DNA of 64,000 bases, from contig CM060733.1 of the NCBI GenBank assembly GCA_030704615.1, positions 74,438,907 to 74,502,906 on the forward strand. The letters are read 5' to 3'. Made by a program: the position numbers and the translations under genes. Below are positions 1-11,410 of the stretch, piece after piece (position 1 is the first letter of the stretch; each line of letters starts with the position of its first letter). The notes under the pieces were generated by a model. That model searched no databases and was not told the DNA's origin. It saw nothing but the letters and a program-made list of their open reading frames with translations. Source of the stretch: Takakia lepidozioides. Its lineage: Eukaryota; Streptophyta; Takakiopsida; Takakiales; Takakiaceae.

Positions 1-228
1 GATTATTAGAGCGTTTTTGGCTAGTTGGCTTCATGACTGCAAAGTTGTTCAATACCTCTCGTGGTAATTAACTCTTTGTAAGCGACAAAACTAGCTAGTG
101 CCTCCAGCGACTCGCATGGCATTCCAGATCGGGGGATGCTAGAGTGTGAGCCTAGTCACGCGAGCCCAGGAGCATGTGAGCCCAAGAGCCTGACGTGAGC
201 CCAGTCCACGTGGCACGAGAATGGGGGA

Positions 229-530
229 AGATGCAGGGTGTATTTCCGCGGATGAGCACCCATTACCGCGGAAACACGGCAAACATGGCAAATCGACAAA
301 CACAGCAAACACGACAAATCGGCAAACGCGGCAAACCCTAACCCTAACCCTTAGCGTACTGCCATGTTCGTGAAGGAAAACAGGTTGGGAATTAAGCTGA
401 CGTCATTACCGCAGAAACACGGCAAACACGGCAAACCGGGGAAACACTGCAAATCGGAACCTCAAACCCTAACCCTAACCCTTAGCGAATTGCCATGTTC
501 GTGGATGGAAACAGGGCTGGGAATTAAGCG
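229..530. repeat. Duplicated unit with telomere-like CCCTAA blocks
   Basis: Two diverged direct copies of a roughly 125-bp unit (about 265-395 and 409-530). Each has GCGGAAACACGGCAAA-type words, then two to three CCCTAA units followed by CTTAGCG (333-353 and 464-483), then GCCATGTTCGTG and GGGAATTAAG. The blocks are too short and too well embedded to be a chromosome end; they are interstitial. Confidence 0.75.
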
Positions 531-599
531 GGCATTAGGCAGATGAGATTTTATTTTTTTATTTTTTATTTGTTTTCCGCCCCCCCCCTCCCCGGGCAT

Positions 600-861
600 T
601 TGGGTAGATGTCGTCGACGATCATCGTGAATGCATGATCATGAAGAAATTGAGAGCGTTGACACACTCAGTTCTGCGTTTTGGGGGGGGGATATATATAT
701 ATATATATTTTGTTCTCTTTCCTCCCCCGCGCCCCCCGGGAGAACTGAGTGCGTCAACGCACTCAATTTCTTCATGATTTCAGGATGATCATCGACGACA
801 GGTGCGGGTCCGGATTTTCACCCCGGGTACCCGGCGGGTTTTGGGGGGGGGGGAAAAAAAC

Positions 862-910
<49 letters not shown>

Positions 911-1035
911 AGAATTGAGTGCGTCAACACGCTCAATTTTTTCATGATCATGATTTCAGGATGATCATTGACGACATCGACGACAGTGTTGTGCGGGTCC
1001 GGATTTTCACCCCGGGTACCCGACGGGTTAGGGTC
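600..1035. repeat. Repeated hairpin module with long homopolymer tracts
   Basis: A module containing GAGTGCGTCAACGCACTCAA, TTTCAGGATGATCATCGACG and CCGGATTTTCACCCCGGGTA occurs at about 741-840 and again at about 910-1030. An inverted relative of its first part lies at 605-680. Between the copies are an (AT)n run (691-708), G runs and an uninterrupted C run of about 48 bases near 862-909. Translations of the C run are artefacts. Assembly across such a run is unreliable. Confidence 0.8.
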
Positions 1036-2657
1036 AGCGTTTTTTCGCCATTTGGCCGCCTGAAAATCCCCTTGGCAAATTATACAAAGGGAAAAAGAGG
1101 TCCAAATAAGGCAGTTTTCGCCAAAAACTGGGGGTCTCAAAAAGGTCCTCGTCTGTGGATCCACGGGGGTAGCACAGATGTAGCCATGGTGGGCCCCATG
1201 TAGGATGATCTAAGGGGCCAGAGGAGTGAGTTTAGGATTGTGGGGCCTCCTCCGTTTCTCAAGGAGATGCTCGTCGCCAGTCTTGCAAGAACTATACAGC
1301 TTTCAACTATTTCTGTACTTCACCTTCTATTGCTCATCAACATCCATTTGATTTGCAAAATATGGCAATGGTGGAAATACATGTAGCCTCCCAATTCGAG
1401 GAAAATTACCTAGAGTGGGCCACTACCCTACACCCAATATATATAGCCACTCCTACCCGTTTTCAAAATCCCTAAAAAAACCCTGGTTAGGATCCAGGTT
1501 ACCTATCCGGATCCGGACCCGTGCCATCACCAAAAACTCGGACCTTGACCCGGGTTCATTTTAAAAACGGACCCGGACCCGCCAGCTAGGTCCAGAACCC
1601 GTTAAACCCGCTACTCGCGGGCCAGAGTTGGTATAGACATCTCTCCTAGTTCACTAGTTGACTTTCTAGAGAGTTCTACTTTCTAGATAGTTCTACTATT
1701 GTCGGTGGGTTGAAAAGCAACTCACTAGTGGGTGTGGCTGCTGCAGGAGTATACTTATAGGAACAGTGACCACAAAAGGTTGGGGTTTGGTGAGAGTGGG
1801 GCTAGGTGGGATCGCGGCTTGGGGCTCGTCTTCAAGGTGGAGCACTTGGGGCTGGTGGAGGGTGGGACCAGCTGCGTGAAGTGCTTAGGATGGGAGTGCT
1901 TGGGGTTGACGAAGTAGGGTTTAGGGGGAATTGGGTCGATCGTCGTGCTTATAAAGGGGACTCAATATGTCGTGTTTGCCGTGTTTGGAAGTTTTGCCGT
2001 GTTCACCTCTTCTTCCAAAATATACGCTTCCACGGTAATAGGACCCCTCTAAACCATGTCCTCGGTTATAGGACTTGCTTCTCCCTCCTCTAAACCCTAG
2101 GCTCTTAGAGGGCAAAGCGTGAGCCGAGCTCCTGGGCTCACGCGGCTAGGCTCACGCCGTAGCTACGCTCATTCCGGATCTAGCCATCCGCAGGCCTAAG
2201 GCCACACCACGTGGCGCGGTGAGTTGTCTGCTGGTGGCCTTCACGACTTGCAAGTGGAGTCGACAACTCCGGAAACCACTTGCAGTGGTTTATGTTGAAG
2301 TGATAGATGCAACTAGAGGTTTGAAATGCACTACTTTGCTAGCATATAAATCGACAATGGTTTGGGAAGCAGGCACTCGTAGTGGTTGCAGCGACTTGGG
2401 AGCTGCAATTTGGGAGCTGCGACTTGTAATTCATACATGTGCAAAACTATTTCTAGTGACTCCAAATAACAGGACAGATGCTACGATGGCCCTACTAGCA
2501 TTGCATGTCACATAATCCCCTGCACACTGCCACTGATCATCTCATTGCGGATGTGATTGAGACTTCATGTCGCATACAGATCATCCCATCAAAGCACGAA
2601 AAGAAATAAACATGATGAAGACCACATAACATTGTATGAAGACAATACCTCAAAATT
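1036..2657. other. No gene recognised
   Basis: Repeats of the word CGGACCCG cluster at 1500-1600 and inverted GTGAGCC/GGCTCAC words at 2112-2160. I see no ORF with recognisable protein similarity and no RNA gene. Confidence 0.5.
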
Positions 2658-2893
2658 GTCCCATACAATGCACAAACTCATGAGTCCGTAACTTCCATGA
2701 TTGGAACAAAAATACAAGCTCGCATATGGTTCTCCTGCAGCTAACTAAAAAATCACTTCATGCCGCCAGCCTGAGTCCCATACAATGCACAAACTCATGA
2801 GTCCGTAACTTCCATGATTGGAACAAAAATACAAGCTGTCGCATATGGTTCTCCTGCAGCTAACTAAAAAATCACTTCATGTTGCCAGCCTTC
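2658..2893. repeat. Tandem duplication of about 117 bp
   Basis: The block starting GTCCCATACAATGCACAAAC at 2658 is repeated at 2775 almost base for base; the second copy has a 2-bp insertion (AAGCTGTCGC against AAGCTCGC). The second copy runs into the 3' end of the minus-strand coding exon below. Confidence 0.9.
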
Positions 2894-3470
2894 CTCAGGC
2901 TGCGGACAGGCCACAGCGTGTAACTGCCCTTCGCGTGCGCAAGTGTGGTCTGTGGGGGATCATTGTTGTGGTTTGGGAAAGGTAAGTGGACCTTTCCATT
3001 GCTGAAATCTGTAACCTTGATCTTGTACCAGCCTGTCTGTATGTCTTTTCCATGAAACTTGTCTCTACCTACGACTCCGGCCACGTGCCCTGTGGCAACA
3101 GCGGACTTCACCCGCTTGTCATGAGGATTCAGTAGATACACTGTCTCCCCCATCTGCCAAGACAAGCATGAATTGGAAGTCATAATCGCAATGACTAAAC
3201 TGAAAACCCTCAAATCAAAGCAGCAACCCTACATAGCAGCAAACCCTGAGCAAAAAAAACCCTAGCCAAACAAAACTGGCAGATTGAACACCCAACAACA
3301 AGCCCACCAGGAAACCCGATACAACCAAAGGTAGGAAGGTAAGCAATTACCTTGAACCCTGCAGATGCAGACTATTGGGGGGCAGTCGCTGCCACTTGAT
3401 GACGCGTTGGCCCTCACATATATTGCCACCGTCTTTGCAGGGGACCCGCCTTCCACATCCTTTCTTGCCT
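2872..3470 (-). pseudogene. Probable CACTA-associated protein, C-terminal exons
   Basis: A minus-strand exon at 2872-3153 follows a good acceptor (CAG/ATG) and encodes 93 residues beginning MGETVYLLNPHDKRVKSAVA and ending WPVRSLRKAGNMK. Its pattern (hydrophobic start, 'VATGHV', 'FHGKDI', 'LPFP', 'TLAHAKG', terminal 'WP') resembles the small C-terminal domain of plant transposon-associated proteins (DUF8039-like); this is recognition by eye. An upstream exon ends at a GT donor at 3351/3350, with a possible acceptor near 3471; its frame is undecided. With the TNP2 remnant at 6243-6684 on the same strand it may be debris of one CACTA element. Confidence 0.45.
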
Positions 3471-3474
3471 GCAC

Positions 3475-5099
3475 ACAAACATGCTGACCAGAAGCATGAG
3501 CGTGGCATCGACACTTTGGTACACTGCCTGGCTATGCTGAAAGCACTGACACAAACATGCATGGGGGGGTACTTTTACCTGGCGAGCTGTAGAAGTCTGC
3601 GCCAGGCCAGCGGGCTCTTTGGCGCTGGGCGTTCGGGTGGGTTATTCTTTCCAGGTCAGCTGTCGCAACTTACTGGAAACGTTGTGGCCGTTTTGCCTTG
3701 AGCTGTATTACGCAGCAGATGTCCCTTCCTTGACATCCATCTTCCTCCGAGGTGGAACCAAATGTACCCGGATTTATCATGTTGTGAGGGGAGTTCCCTA
3801 TGCATGATGTAATTATCTCAATGACATGCAATTGCAGTAAGTACTATTTCGCCTCAATTCCCATCTCCTTGTTCAATGGACACTGTCGATCATCATTTGT
3901 TTTTTTATCACAGAATATATCTGTGTCTGCTAAAGCATATCTCGAGAAAAAATAAATGCTTGCCGTATCAAGCATTCTGCAGTATACTAATGCTCCCTGT
4001 ATGGCACAGCGACTTCCCGCACGGGGATTCTAACTTTAAATCCTTTGTCATTTTCACCTTACCCCGCTGCAACATTCCTCGTAGAGAGAGAAAAGTCAGA
4101 AGCAGTGAGCGGGTAAAAAGTGAGTTTGTAGAGCAGTGGTTGCTGCTCCCCTCATATGAATGAAGGGCGTCAGGCACAAGAAAACCCAGAAGGGCCTGTG
4201 ACCTTTTGGCAAGTAGATAGAATGCTACGTTATTCCAGAGTATGGTCCTCTGAGATACAACAGCGGATCCAATCGTTTTCTAGGTCAAGAATTTCATCAT
4301 GAGCTCTATGAAATCCATGAGAGGTCCATGCGAGTCATGAACATGGTTAGATTGTAGTTAGAAAATGGTGCGTCTATTTCATGGGTAGGGTCCTCGGATA
4401 TCCAATATTTTCTGTTGACGCGGGAGTCACTGGCTAGTACTCCCAGAAGCATCATGTTTAGGAGTTTTTTAGACCCTTCCGGATTCGAGTCAAGGTCGTA
4501 GTTCACATTGAGCGATTTACCATGAGCTGTGCAAAACCAGGAGAGGTCCCTGCAAGCCATGTCAAGTAGTGTAGAACCAAAGTCCTTCCAAGGTTTAAGC
4601 AGAAGCAGAGAGAAAGGACAGTGGGATTTGTAGAGTATGCATTTGTGAGCACAATGGTTATCTCTTTCAAAGAATCAACCCTCATTGAAATCTGCAATTC
4701 CTGACTCTACATTGTGGTCTAAATAGGACCTTCCTAGTTCAAAACTAGGATATAGCTCTCATAGTGGCAAATGAAACTCCACCATGCCCAACCAATGAAA
4801 CGACCATTCCAGGACTGAGCAACGGAAATGTGTACCCTGACTTCATGTGCCGGCCGGAGTGGTGAGCAAGAGGACCAAGGAATGAAAACCCACCTGCATT
4901 CGTGAAGTAGGCCTGACCCAACTCTGAAATCCTCGGAACTCTCATATAGCGAACGTGCCAGGAAAGACGCGTTTTGTGGGGCCTTGCCGTCCTCCCATGT
5001 CGAGGCCACCAAAACTACGAATCTTTCTTTGGACAGATCTTCCGGTTCATATCAAGCTAGGTCGACTAGATCTATTCACGTCGCAGGTAAAGCTATTTC
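3475..5099. other. No gene recognised
   Basis: Several short open frames lie here on both strands, none with recognisable domains, splice-supported continuity or family similarity. Probably decayed intergenic or transposon sequence. Confidence 0.4.
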
Positions 5100-5695
5100 C
5101 TTGTTACTTTTGTGGGACACAATAGAAAAGATGTATGGAGCTACTAAGGGGTAGTATAAGTACTTTGGAGCTATGGGGACTATCGAGTTGGACGATTTCA
5201 TTCAGTAGTTTGATAGTTGGTGTGATTTGCAGCAGATGCGCAATCCACAATTGTCTACGTCTGTATGGCGTGGAAGGGGTTATTTCAGATCTTCAAAGGC
5301 CACCCATGGATTATTACCATGAACTTAGGCAGGGACCTGAAGTGGAGATTGAGGAGTGGCGGACGTATTGGTCCCCTAACTAAATCTCCATCACAAGAGG
5401 CACAGTGGCAGCATTAGTGGAACAAGTGGTTTTGGAGCTGTAACGTCTAATACAACTCCTACTACAACATCGACACATGTGTCTGCCTTCAACCCGGTTC
5501 TGGAGTAATTCTCTTAAGTGCTGAGGATGAAACATCAATGGGTGAGGACAGCGAAGTTGCAGAGCTTGCAAAAGTTCCAACGCAAGCCTACTGAGAGTTT
5601 GAGGGAGGCGTACACTTGTAATAGGCGTTTGATAAATGTAAACCAAGGGGTTACGGAAGCTCAAGTAGTCCAATCTGGTATGGGATATTGGATAA
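5100..5695 (+). pseudogene. Decayed gag fragment of family B, plus orientation
   Basis: Translations contain GTIELDDFIQ, DLQQMRNPQL, PPMDYYHELRQGPEVEIEEW and FQRKPTESLREAYT. These match, in order, the gag of element B on the minus strand (about 49.45 kb, then 42.38-41.95 kb). Frames are broken by stops and shifts. The copy lacks the chromovirus that interrupts element B, so it shows the empty-site sequence (GTGTGATTTGCAGCAGATGC near 5218). Confidence 0.8.
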
Positions 5696-6035
5696 TGCAA
5701 GTCATAACAATAATGCCATACTTACCACAATGACCAGTCACAATACAACTGTGTAGGCTGCACCTTTGTCGACCTTTTGCCTCTATTTGAGCAATCATTC
5801 TTAACATGGGATCCTCAACATGTCCAGCAGACCACTTCCGGCTGCTACTGACCTGCAAATGAAGGAAATGGAATTTGAGCCCATTTGTTGTTCTGACCAC
5901 GCCGGGGTGGTGGTTGTTGTTGGCTAAGAGTACCGTTTCATTGTGTCTCCTTGCCAAATCCCACCATCACCACTCGCTCCTCCACCATATTGAGCTCTAT
6001 CTGCAGAAACTATGGTGGATTTGCCTCCTAAGGTA
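5696..6035 (-). pseudogene. Decayed gag fragment of family B, inverted part
   Basis: From ATGCAAGTCATAACAATAAT at about 5697 the plus strand matches the plus strand at 41.45-41.80 kb, where gag runs on the minus strand. It covers the zinc-knuckle end and middle of gag. The orientation therefore flips inside a single gag remnant at about 5696. Confidence 0.75.
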
Positions 6036-6242
6036 TTTATATTCAATTATGCTAGCACTCCCCTCTTTCTCTTTAAAAACCTCTAGAGAGCGTGGGGATA
6101 GATATCACCCTAATCGCGTATCTCTCCTAACATTCACCGTGTCTTTCTCCCCAAAAACTATCTTGTTGATGTTCTTACAATGTATTGTATCAACAGTGTG
6201 ACAAGTTAACAGATCATGTACAACACCACACAATTTTTGGCT

Positions 6243-6684
6243 TCACATTTCAAACAGAAGGTAATTTTCAAATGATTCCAAAAAATCAGATCTTTTCACG
6301 TGTATCTTCAGGTGTGGCAAGTCGAACAAACATGTTCGCCGTTTAACAACATGCTTCTTGGAAGGATCATGTTCACCTCCAACTCTCCCCCCCTCAGCCA
6401 ACCATTTTGCATAGTCAGTGGCAACGTCATCGATTTCAGATGCAGTTACAGTGGGAGGTGCCGATCTCACGTTGTGCTTGCCATTGAACAAACACGATCT
6501 CATGAATGGATGGTTGTTGGGGAGGAATATCTTGAATCACAAGTTTGCCAACATGCATGGCAAGCCACATATCCTTTTGTGCCAACATTCCATATGCAGG
6601 CAAATCGTGGATAGACCACATCAAAATGGTGCATAAAGTAAACGACTGCAGGAGCCTTGGGCTAGACAGGTCATAGGTCAGCAC
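6243..6684 (-). pseudogene. CACTA (En/Spm) TNP2 transposase remnant
   Basis: Minus-strand frames contain ILMWSIHDLPAYGMLA, matching the TNP2 transposase core signature (W-T-I-x-D-F-P-A-Y-G), then HPFMRSCLFNGKHNVRSAPP with TVTASEI (the family's HPFRR..FNG...PP..L(T/S)G.EI segment), then KKHVVKRRTCLFDLPHLK (family W.K.S.FFELPYW). The segments lie in different frames, so the copy is broken. TNP2 is the DDE transposase of plant CACTA elements. Confidence 0.75.
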
Positions 6685-8060
6685 TCCATACCACTAAATC
6701 TGTGATTCTTTTAATAGTGACTCAATGTGATGGAGCTGAAATGAATTGAACATAATGGTTGGTCAGTAGTATTCTACAACTCCCCTTACCTTCTATCAGT
6801 GCTGGGTGATTCCCCATGTGACACGCCTTTAAGGCTCCTAAGGAGGTTCCTTATTTGTTCCTCCTCTCTGTGCTCATTTTGACGCTCCAATAAAGTTATC
6901 TGCAGGGTATCAGCCCCTTTCTTTGAATTTTTTTTTTTTTTAAGGAAAAACATAATGGAACTTAAGGAATTTTGATTGCAAAATTTGGACCGACACACCT
7001 AAGAAAGGATAAGTAGCAACCATGCAAATGGACATGGGCACCTATGCAGATGTAGTAAAAGTAGCAACCAATGCAGATGGCCCAACCCATGTTCATTTAT
7101 TGTGCACATATTTGACCACCTTATCTTGAGATCGGAAATAGATGTGCACAGAAGTCGGATTGTTGAAGATACCAGAGAACAGAGACCAAGTTAAACCACA
7201 ATCATTGCTTTTCCCTCCATTCCGCCAACCCAATCAGTACCATACAAGTCAAAAACCTTAAACATATCACCGAGACCGAGAGCGCAATCCATTTTAACCA
7301 CAGGATCAAGTCCATAGATCCTATAGGGCGCCGCTGCAGCATAAACGAACAATGACCAATTCTCCATAAAGCACGGCAGCAGCTTGTCTGCCAGTTTGTG
7401 AATTGAAGATACCTGCATAGGAGCAGCAAATTCGTTTATAACCGCACCTCCCAATGAAATTGACAACGCGGAATCAAGCCGCTAAGTCGTCAAGCCGCCA
7501 TCACGCAGCTCCAGGGAAAAACCAAAGCCCAAGTGTCGGGTTGTTAGGTTTAGAGAGCCACATGATCAACTATTCATCCACGCCGTCCATTTCTTGCGAG
7601 TTCTACCCTCAAATTCCAGAAATCCACTCGGAAATTCTGTCCAGGAAGAGTAGAATACAAAGGAAACCACAACTGAAATGGATTACGTACAGTGCAATTC
7701 ATTGTGCAACCAGATATGACTACCAAGAGCTCTAAATTTGTTTCACAGACATTGTACAATTCCCATTCTTCGCATCAGCATCAGGAGAAAAAGAGCTGAC
7801 TGAGTGATCAGATAGCTTTTGGTGTGTAAAAAGTTTTGTCTGGAGGTTGACTTAAAGAGAACATTAGCGGGTGAAAAACACAAGAAAGATATTGAAATTC
7901 AATTAATGTAAGGAATGCCAGCCTATTTGCTATTGCATACCCTGCTCACTCCTTAGCACAAACCCTGCCCTCTGAATCCTAGCAAAGTGATGACTCAATA
8001 TTTTTCTCAATAAATCCCAACCTACCTTTCAAAGCTAGAGTTGAATGATTTTACACAAAT
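6685..8060. other. No firm gene; one unrecognised minus ORF
   Basis: The only longer coding-like frame is minus 7191-7466 (91 residues, containing LLPCFMENWSLFVYAAAAPY and GLGDMFKVFDLYGTDW). I do not recognise it. It may belong to the CACTA debris on the same strand. The part next to 8061 would be the NF-YB 3' untranslated region. Confidence 0.4.
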
Positions 8061-10592
8061 TTACAGTGGTTGATTCCCAGGCGCTGCTACCATCTGTTGC
8101 TGCATCTGCATCTGACAATCCAAATTCACATAGCTCACTGTTCCTGTCGGGATCCCCAACATACTTGAACAAGCATTTCAAGTCATCAACCTCCAGAAGA
8201 ATTATGCCAGAGTTCTAACACAATATAAATGACAAGGATCTGGACTCACAAGCACCTGCATAAGTACAGTCAAACATTAGGCTAGCAGACAAGGACTTCA
8301 TGCCAGTATTACTTGCGAAAAAATCTTGATACACAACTAAAAGGCTTCATATTTGTGGTATACTAGACCAAACTATAAGAGAACATGTGAACATAGCATG
8401 CACTGATGCATGAGACAGCGTACCACACTGGAAATAACAGTAACAGCAGCTTCCACAGCCTCACAACCACTAAGGCCTCACCTGAACCTTGTATTTTCAT
8501 AGGACATGGACATTTTTGTCTCGAACACAAAACTTGTTATGAGACTGTCAGAGAACGGACCTCTGGGGATTAGGGACAGAAACAGAAGTTGGGTGATACT
8601 AGTAATGAGGTACCTGATAGTTTCCTGGGTTCATCATCTGCAAGCAGTATAGCATCACAAGCAAAGTGTAAAGCGCCCATGACAATATGTATCACTTGAG
8701 TGAGGACTGAGCATGAATGTAAGTGTGTGGGCAAGCGTGAGAGCCCCAAAACTACCACGAGTCACTGCATCTGTGTGTATCATATGCAGCAGCAAAGGCA
8801 ACACATCCTTAATTGAGTCTTCATACATAGAGTCATGGGTACAGTTCCCCCTCCCTTGCAAAAACTAGCTACTGTCACTAGAATACTTGAGCAACCACGT
8901 GACCAAGAAAATAGTAAAGGGAGGTCTCATGCTTTGATAAATCTTAGTTCTTAATTTCACACTTTACTCCACTTCCCCGTCCATGGTATCTGTCTGGTAT
9001 ATGATCCTCCTCCGTCTATACCATTCCTTGCACTTGGCCTTGGTAATCTCAAGTCACAACTCTTTTCTCAGGTGTTCTTTCTGGTAACATCTCAGAAAGT
9101 ATAGGAGGCAACTCTCTCACCAGCTATCTCCCCGCCATCAAACGAGAGTCCACATCCACAACATCTGAGGGCCCATCCTGTTCAACATACCTGAGGTTGA
9201 ATATATGCACTATAACCTCCCTGTTGTCCCATCTGCATCAACCAAGACATGTTCGTGGTTAATAGAAACAGGAGATTTATAACAACTTAGTTTTCAAGCA
9301 TAGATGGCATCCCATTCCATTGAAAAGTTGGACGGATAGTGTGTAGAATACCTGGATGCCAGGTGACATCATACCACCTCCTTCCTTTTTCCCGGAAGAT
9401 GGCTCTCCCCCGCTTTTGTTCATGGTTGCACCTTTATCCCCCTTCCGTACAAAGGTGTCGAAATTGCCACATAGCCAACATGTGTCCACAGTAAATTACC
9501 AGTTTCCGGTGGAGTGATACATTTAAACCTTGCCCAATACAATTGTGGTGCAAAAACCATGCTTAGCCATATTCAGATGGCTGGTGCAACACCACATAGG
9601 ACAGCAAACAACGAGCTTGCTTCAGACGAAACACCAAATTGAAAACATGTTGGATTGTGGCAATGAATAGCACTCACCTCAGTCTAAGAAGGGAGTCCAG
9701 GTGAGTCCAGTAAGCACACACAGCCAATGGAATCGAGTATTAGATCTTCCATACACTGAGTCTCAAGCTACAACGTGCCACTAAAGATCGTGACGAAACG
9801 GTGAAAAAAGACCAAAAACAGCAAATACTCCAGATTGTTCTCTAAAATAGAACAAACGACAGACCTAAACACCTAAGTTTTTCACCAGCACTGGGCGGGC
9901 CTCCATAATTTCTCTCAATGATCCGCACAATACAAATCTCAACCACATTAATGGGGCGCACCTCTCTGTACTTATGTAAATACACCTTCAAAGGCTCCAC
10001 ATAATCTTCAAACCCTAACGTGCTCATGGCCCAGAGCAGATCGTCGCCGTTAATCGTCTTCCTTTTCTCTCTCTGACACTTGTCACTTGCTCTGATTTTG
10101 GTAAAGGATAGCGGCAAGAACAGATGCACACAACTGGCGAACACATACGCCTATGCTGTTCAGAAAATAGTCAAGAATGAGTTGGTATGCAACTTCGTTG
10201 TCCTCCCATGCTTCCAAGAGTAAGTACGATGCCGGCACTTTCAATGCAAAGGAGAAAAACAAGGCACACATTGAAAACCGATGATGAGGAGTACTGTATG
10301 TCACAACTGCTGAAATTTCGCAAATGCAGCGATGTTTTCGCATGAAAGGATACTCGCTGGTAATGAAGCTGATGAACTCCGACACACACTCTTGCACAGT
10401 CTCCTTAGCATCTTTAGCAATCTTGGCGTTGGCGGGAAGTGCCTTCTTCATGATCCGGCTGATATTGGCAATTGGCAGGAAACGGTCCTGCTCGCGCACA
10501 CTCGAATTATCACGGTCACCTCCACCCTGATTGTTGCCATAATCGTCAGAGTGGGGACTATCTTGGCTGCCCGGGCTTCCAGCTTCCGCCAT
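8061..10592 (-). CDS. NF-YB, CCAAT-binding factor subunit B, five exons
   Basis: Histone-fold subunit of the nuclear factor Y trimer, which pairs with NF-YC and then NF-YA to bind CCAAT boxes. Exons on the minus strand, each with GT-AG borders and matching phases: 10592-10354, 10091-9962, 9441-9352, 9232-9191 and 8111-8061, giving 183 residues. Exon 1 carries [20 protein letters not shown] and the alpha-1/alpha-2 region to FISFITSE; exon 2 continues [20 protein letters not shown] and ends [12 protein letters not shown]. Exons 3-5 give a Gly/Gln/Met-rich tail ([50 protein letters not shown]). The start is the first ATG, with the usual acidic/Ser-rich lead. Position 'D' at the plant LEC1-specific site is not present as in LEC1; this looks like the general NF-YB class. 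Additional small exons between 9191 and 8111 cannot be excluded. Intact and apparently a host gene. Confidence 0.93.
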
Positions 10593-11146
10593 CGGACCTA
10601 TTGCCAGGCCAAGAAGCGGCTTGCGTCAAAAACATGATCGAGGGAGAGGCGACTGGGGTGACAGTCACCCCCAAGGTTAGGGGGTGCGGTGCGGAGCCTA
10701 CCCCGTACTACACAGAGCGTGATAAAAGGGCTTACCGGCAGCAGACAGTTGCGAGCGCAAAGCTCGGAATGTTTGCCAAACCAACACAATCCCAACGCAA
10801 AGAGAGAGAGACAGCGTGTCTCTCCTCCCTCCCTTTCTCTCTCTCTCTCTCCCACACTGCTGTGCTTGCACTGCTCGCTGGATCCGTGCCTTCGCTCCCC
10901 GCTTCTGCTCCTCTGCACCCCTCTCATCTCCATCGCCGCCGTTCATCCCCTGCCCCTATCCCGGTTCTCATTCATCCGTTCACTCAGTCAACTCACACGA
11001 CGAGTAAGTTCATCCATTTCTGTTCTCCAGATCGCTCTCCACCATCCAATTGCATGTCCTGACATGCGTAACTGGGAACCATTCCCCACACTCAACGGCA
11101 GCAGTTCTCCGCCAATGCGATACCCACATACCTATGGGCCATAGAT
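10593..11146. promoter_or_regulatory. Upstream region of NF-YB with CT-rich leader-like tract
   Basis: Lies between the NF-YB start codon (minus) and the plus-strand ORF at 11147. A CT-rich stretch at 10800-10870 on the plus strand (CTCTCTCTCTCTC) is typical of plant 5' leaders and suggests a divergent plus-strand transcript, or a GA-rich leader for NF-YB read from the other strand. The open frames crossing it are low-complexity and not convincing proteins. Confidence 0.4.
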
Positions 11147-11410
11147 ATGCCGTCAAAGCTCTGCTTCAAAGTCGCACTAACCCCGCTTGCTATGAAAACG
11201 CCTGGATACTTGTTGAGCTTTGGCTCGCCAGGAACACCTGACTCTATTGGAAGAGGTCCAATGTGTTTCAAGCACCAGTTTGGGTTAGGGCACTGCATAC
11301 CTTTTCTTGATGTTCCGAGTGACCTGGAGCTTGCGGATGCTATATCCAGCAAGAGACTTCCAAGCCCCTATGGAAGTGTTTATGACTTGAAGCTAATAGA
11401 GTACCAATGA
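11147..11410 (+). CDS. Unrecognised 87-residue ORF with coding-like composition
   Basis: Reads from ATG to TGA with codon choice that looks protein coding (for example CTG GAG CTT GCG GAT GCT near the end) and ends GSVYDLKLIEYQ. Contains SFGSPGTPDSIGRGPMCFKH. I do not recognise a family. It could be the last exon of a gene transcribed divergently from NF-YB; an AG acceptor-like CATAG lies just before the ATG. The antisense frame is also open, so strand is not certain. Confidence 0.35.
   Translation: MPSKLCFKVALTPLAMKTPGYLLSFGSPGTPDSIGRGPMCFKHQFGLGHCIPFLDVPSDLELADAISSKRLPSPYGSVYDLKLIEYQ

Noticed and set aside
1-530. Window start as a chromosome end
   Set aside because: Telomere-like units are two to three repeats long and repeated within a larger unit.
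749-1164. Proline- and glycine-rich ORFs on both strands
   Set aside because: They are translations of the C/G homopolymer run and the repeated hairpin module.
8570-8861. Minus ORFs between NF-YB exons 4 and 5
   Set aside because: Not needed to keep the frame; no NF-YB similarity. A small extra exon is still possible but unsupported.
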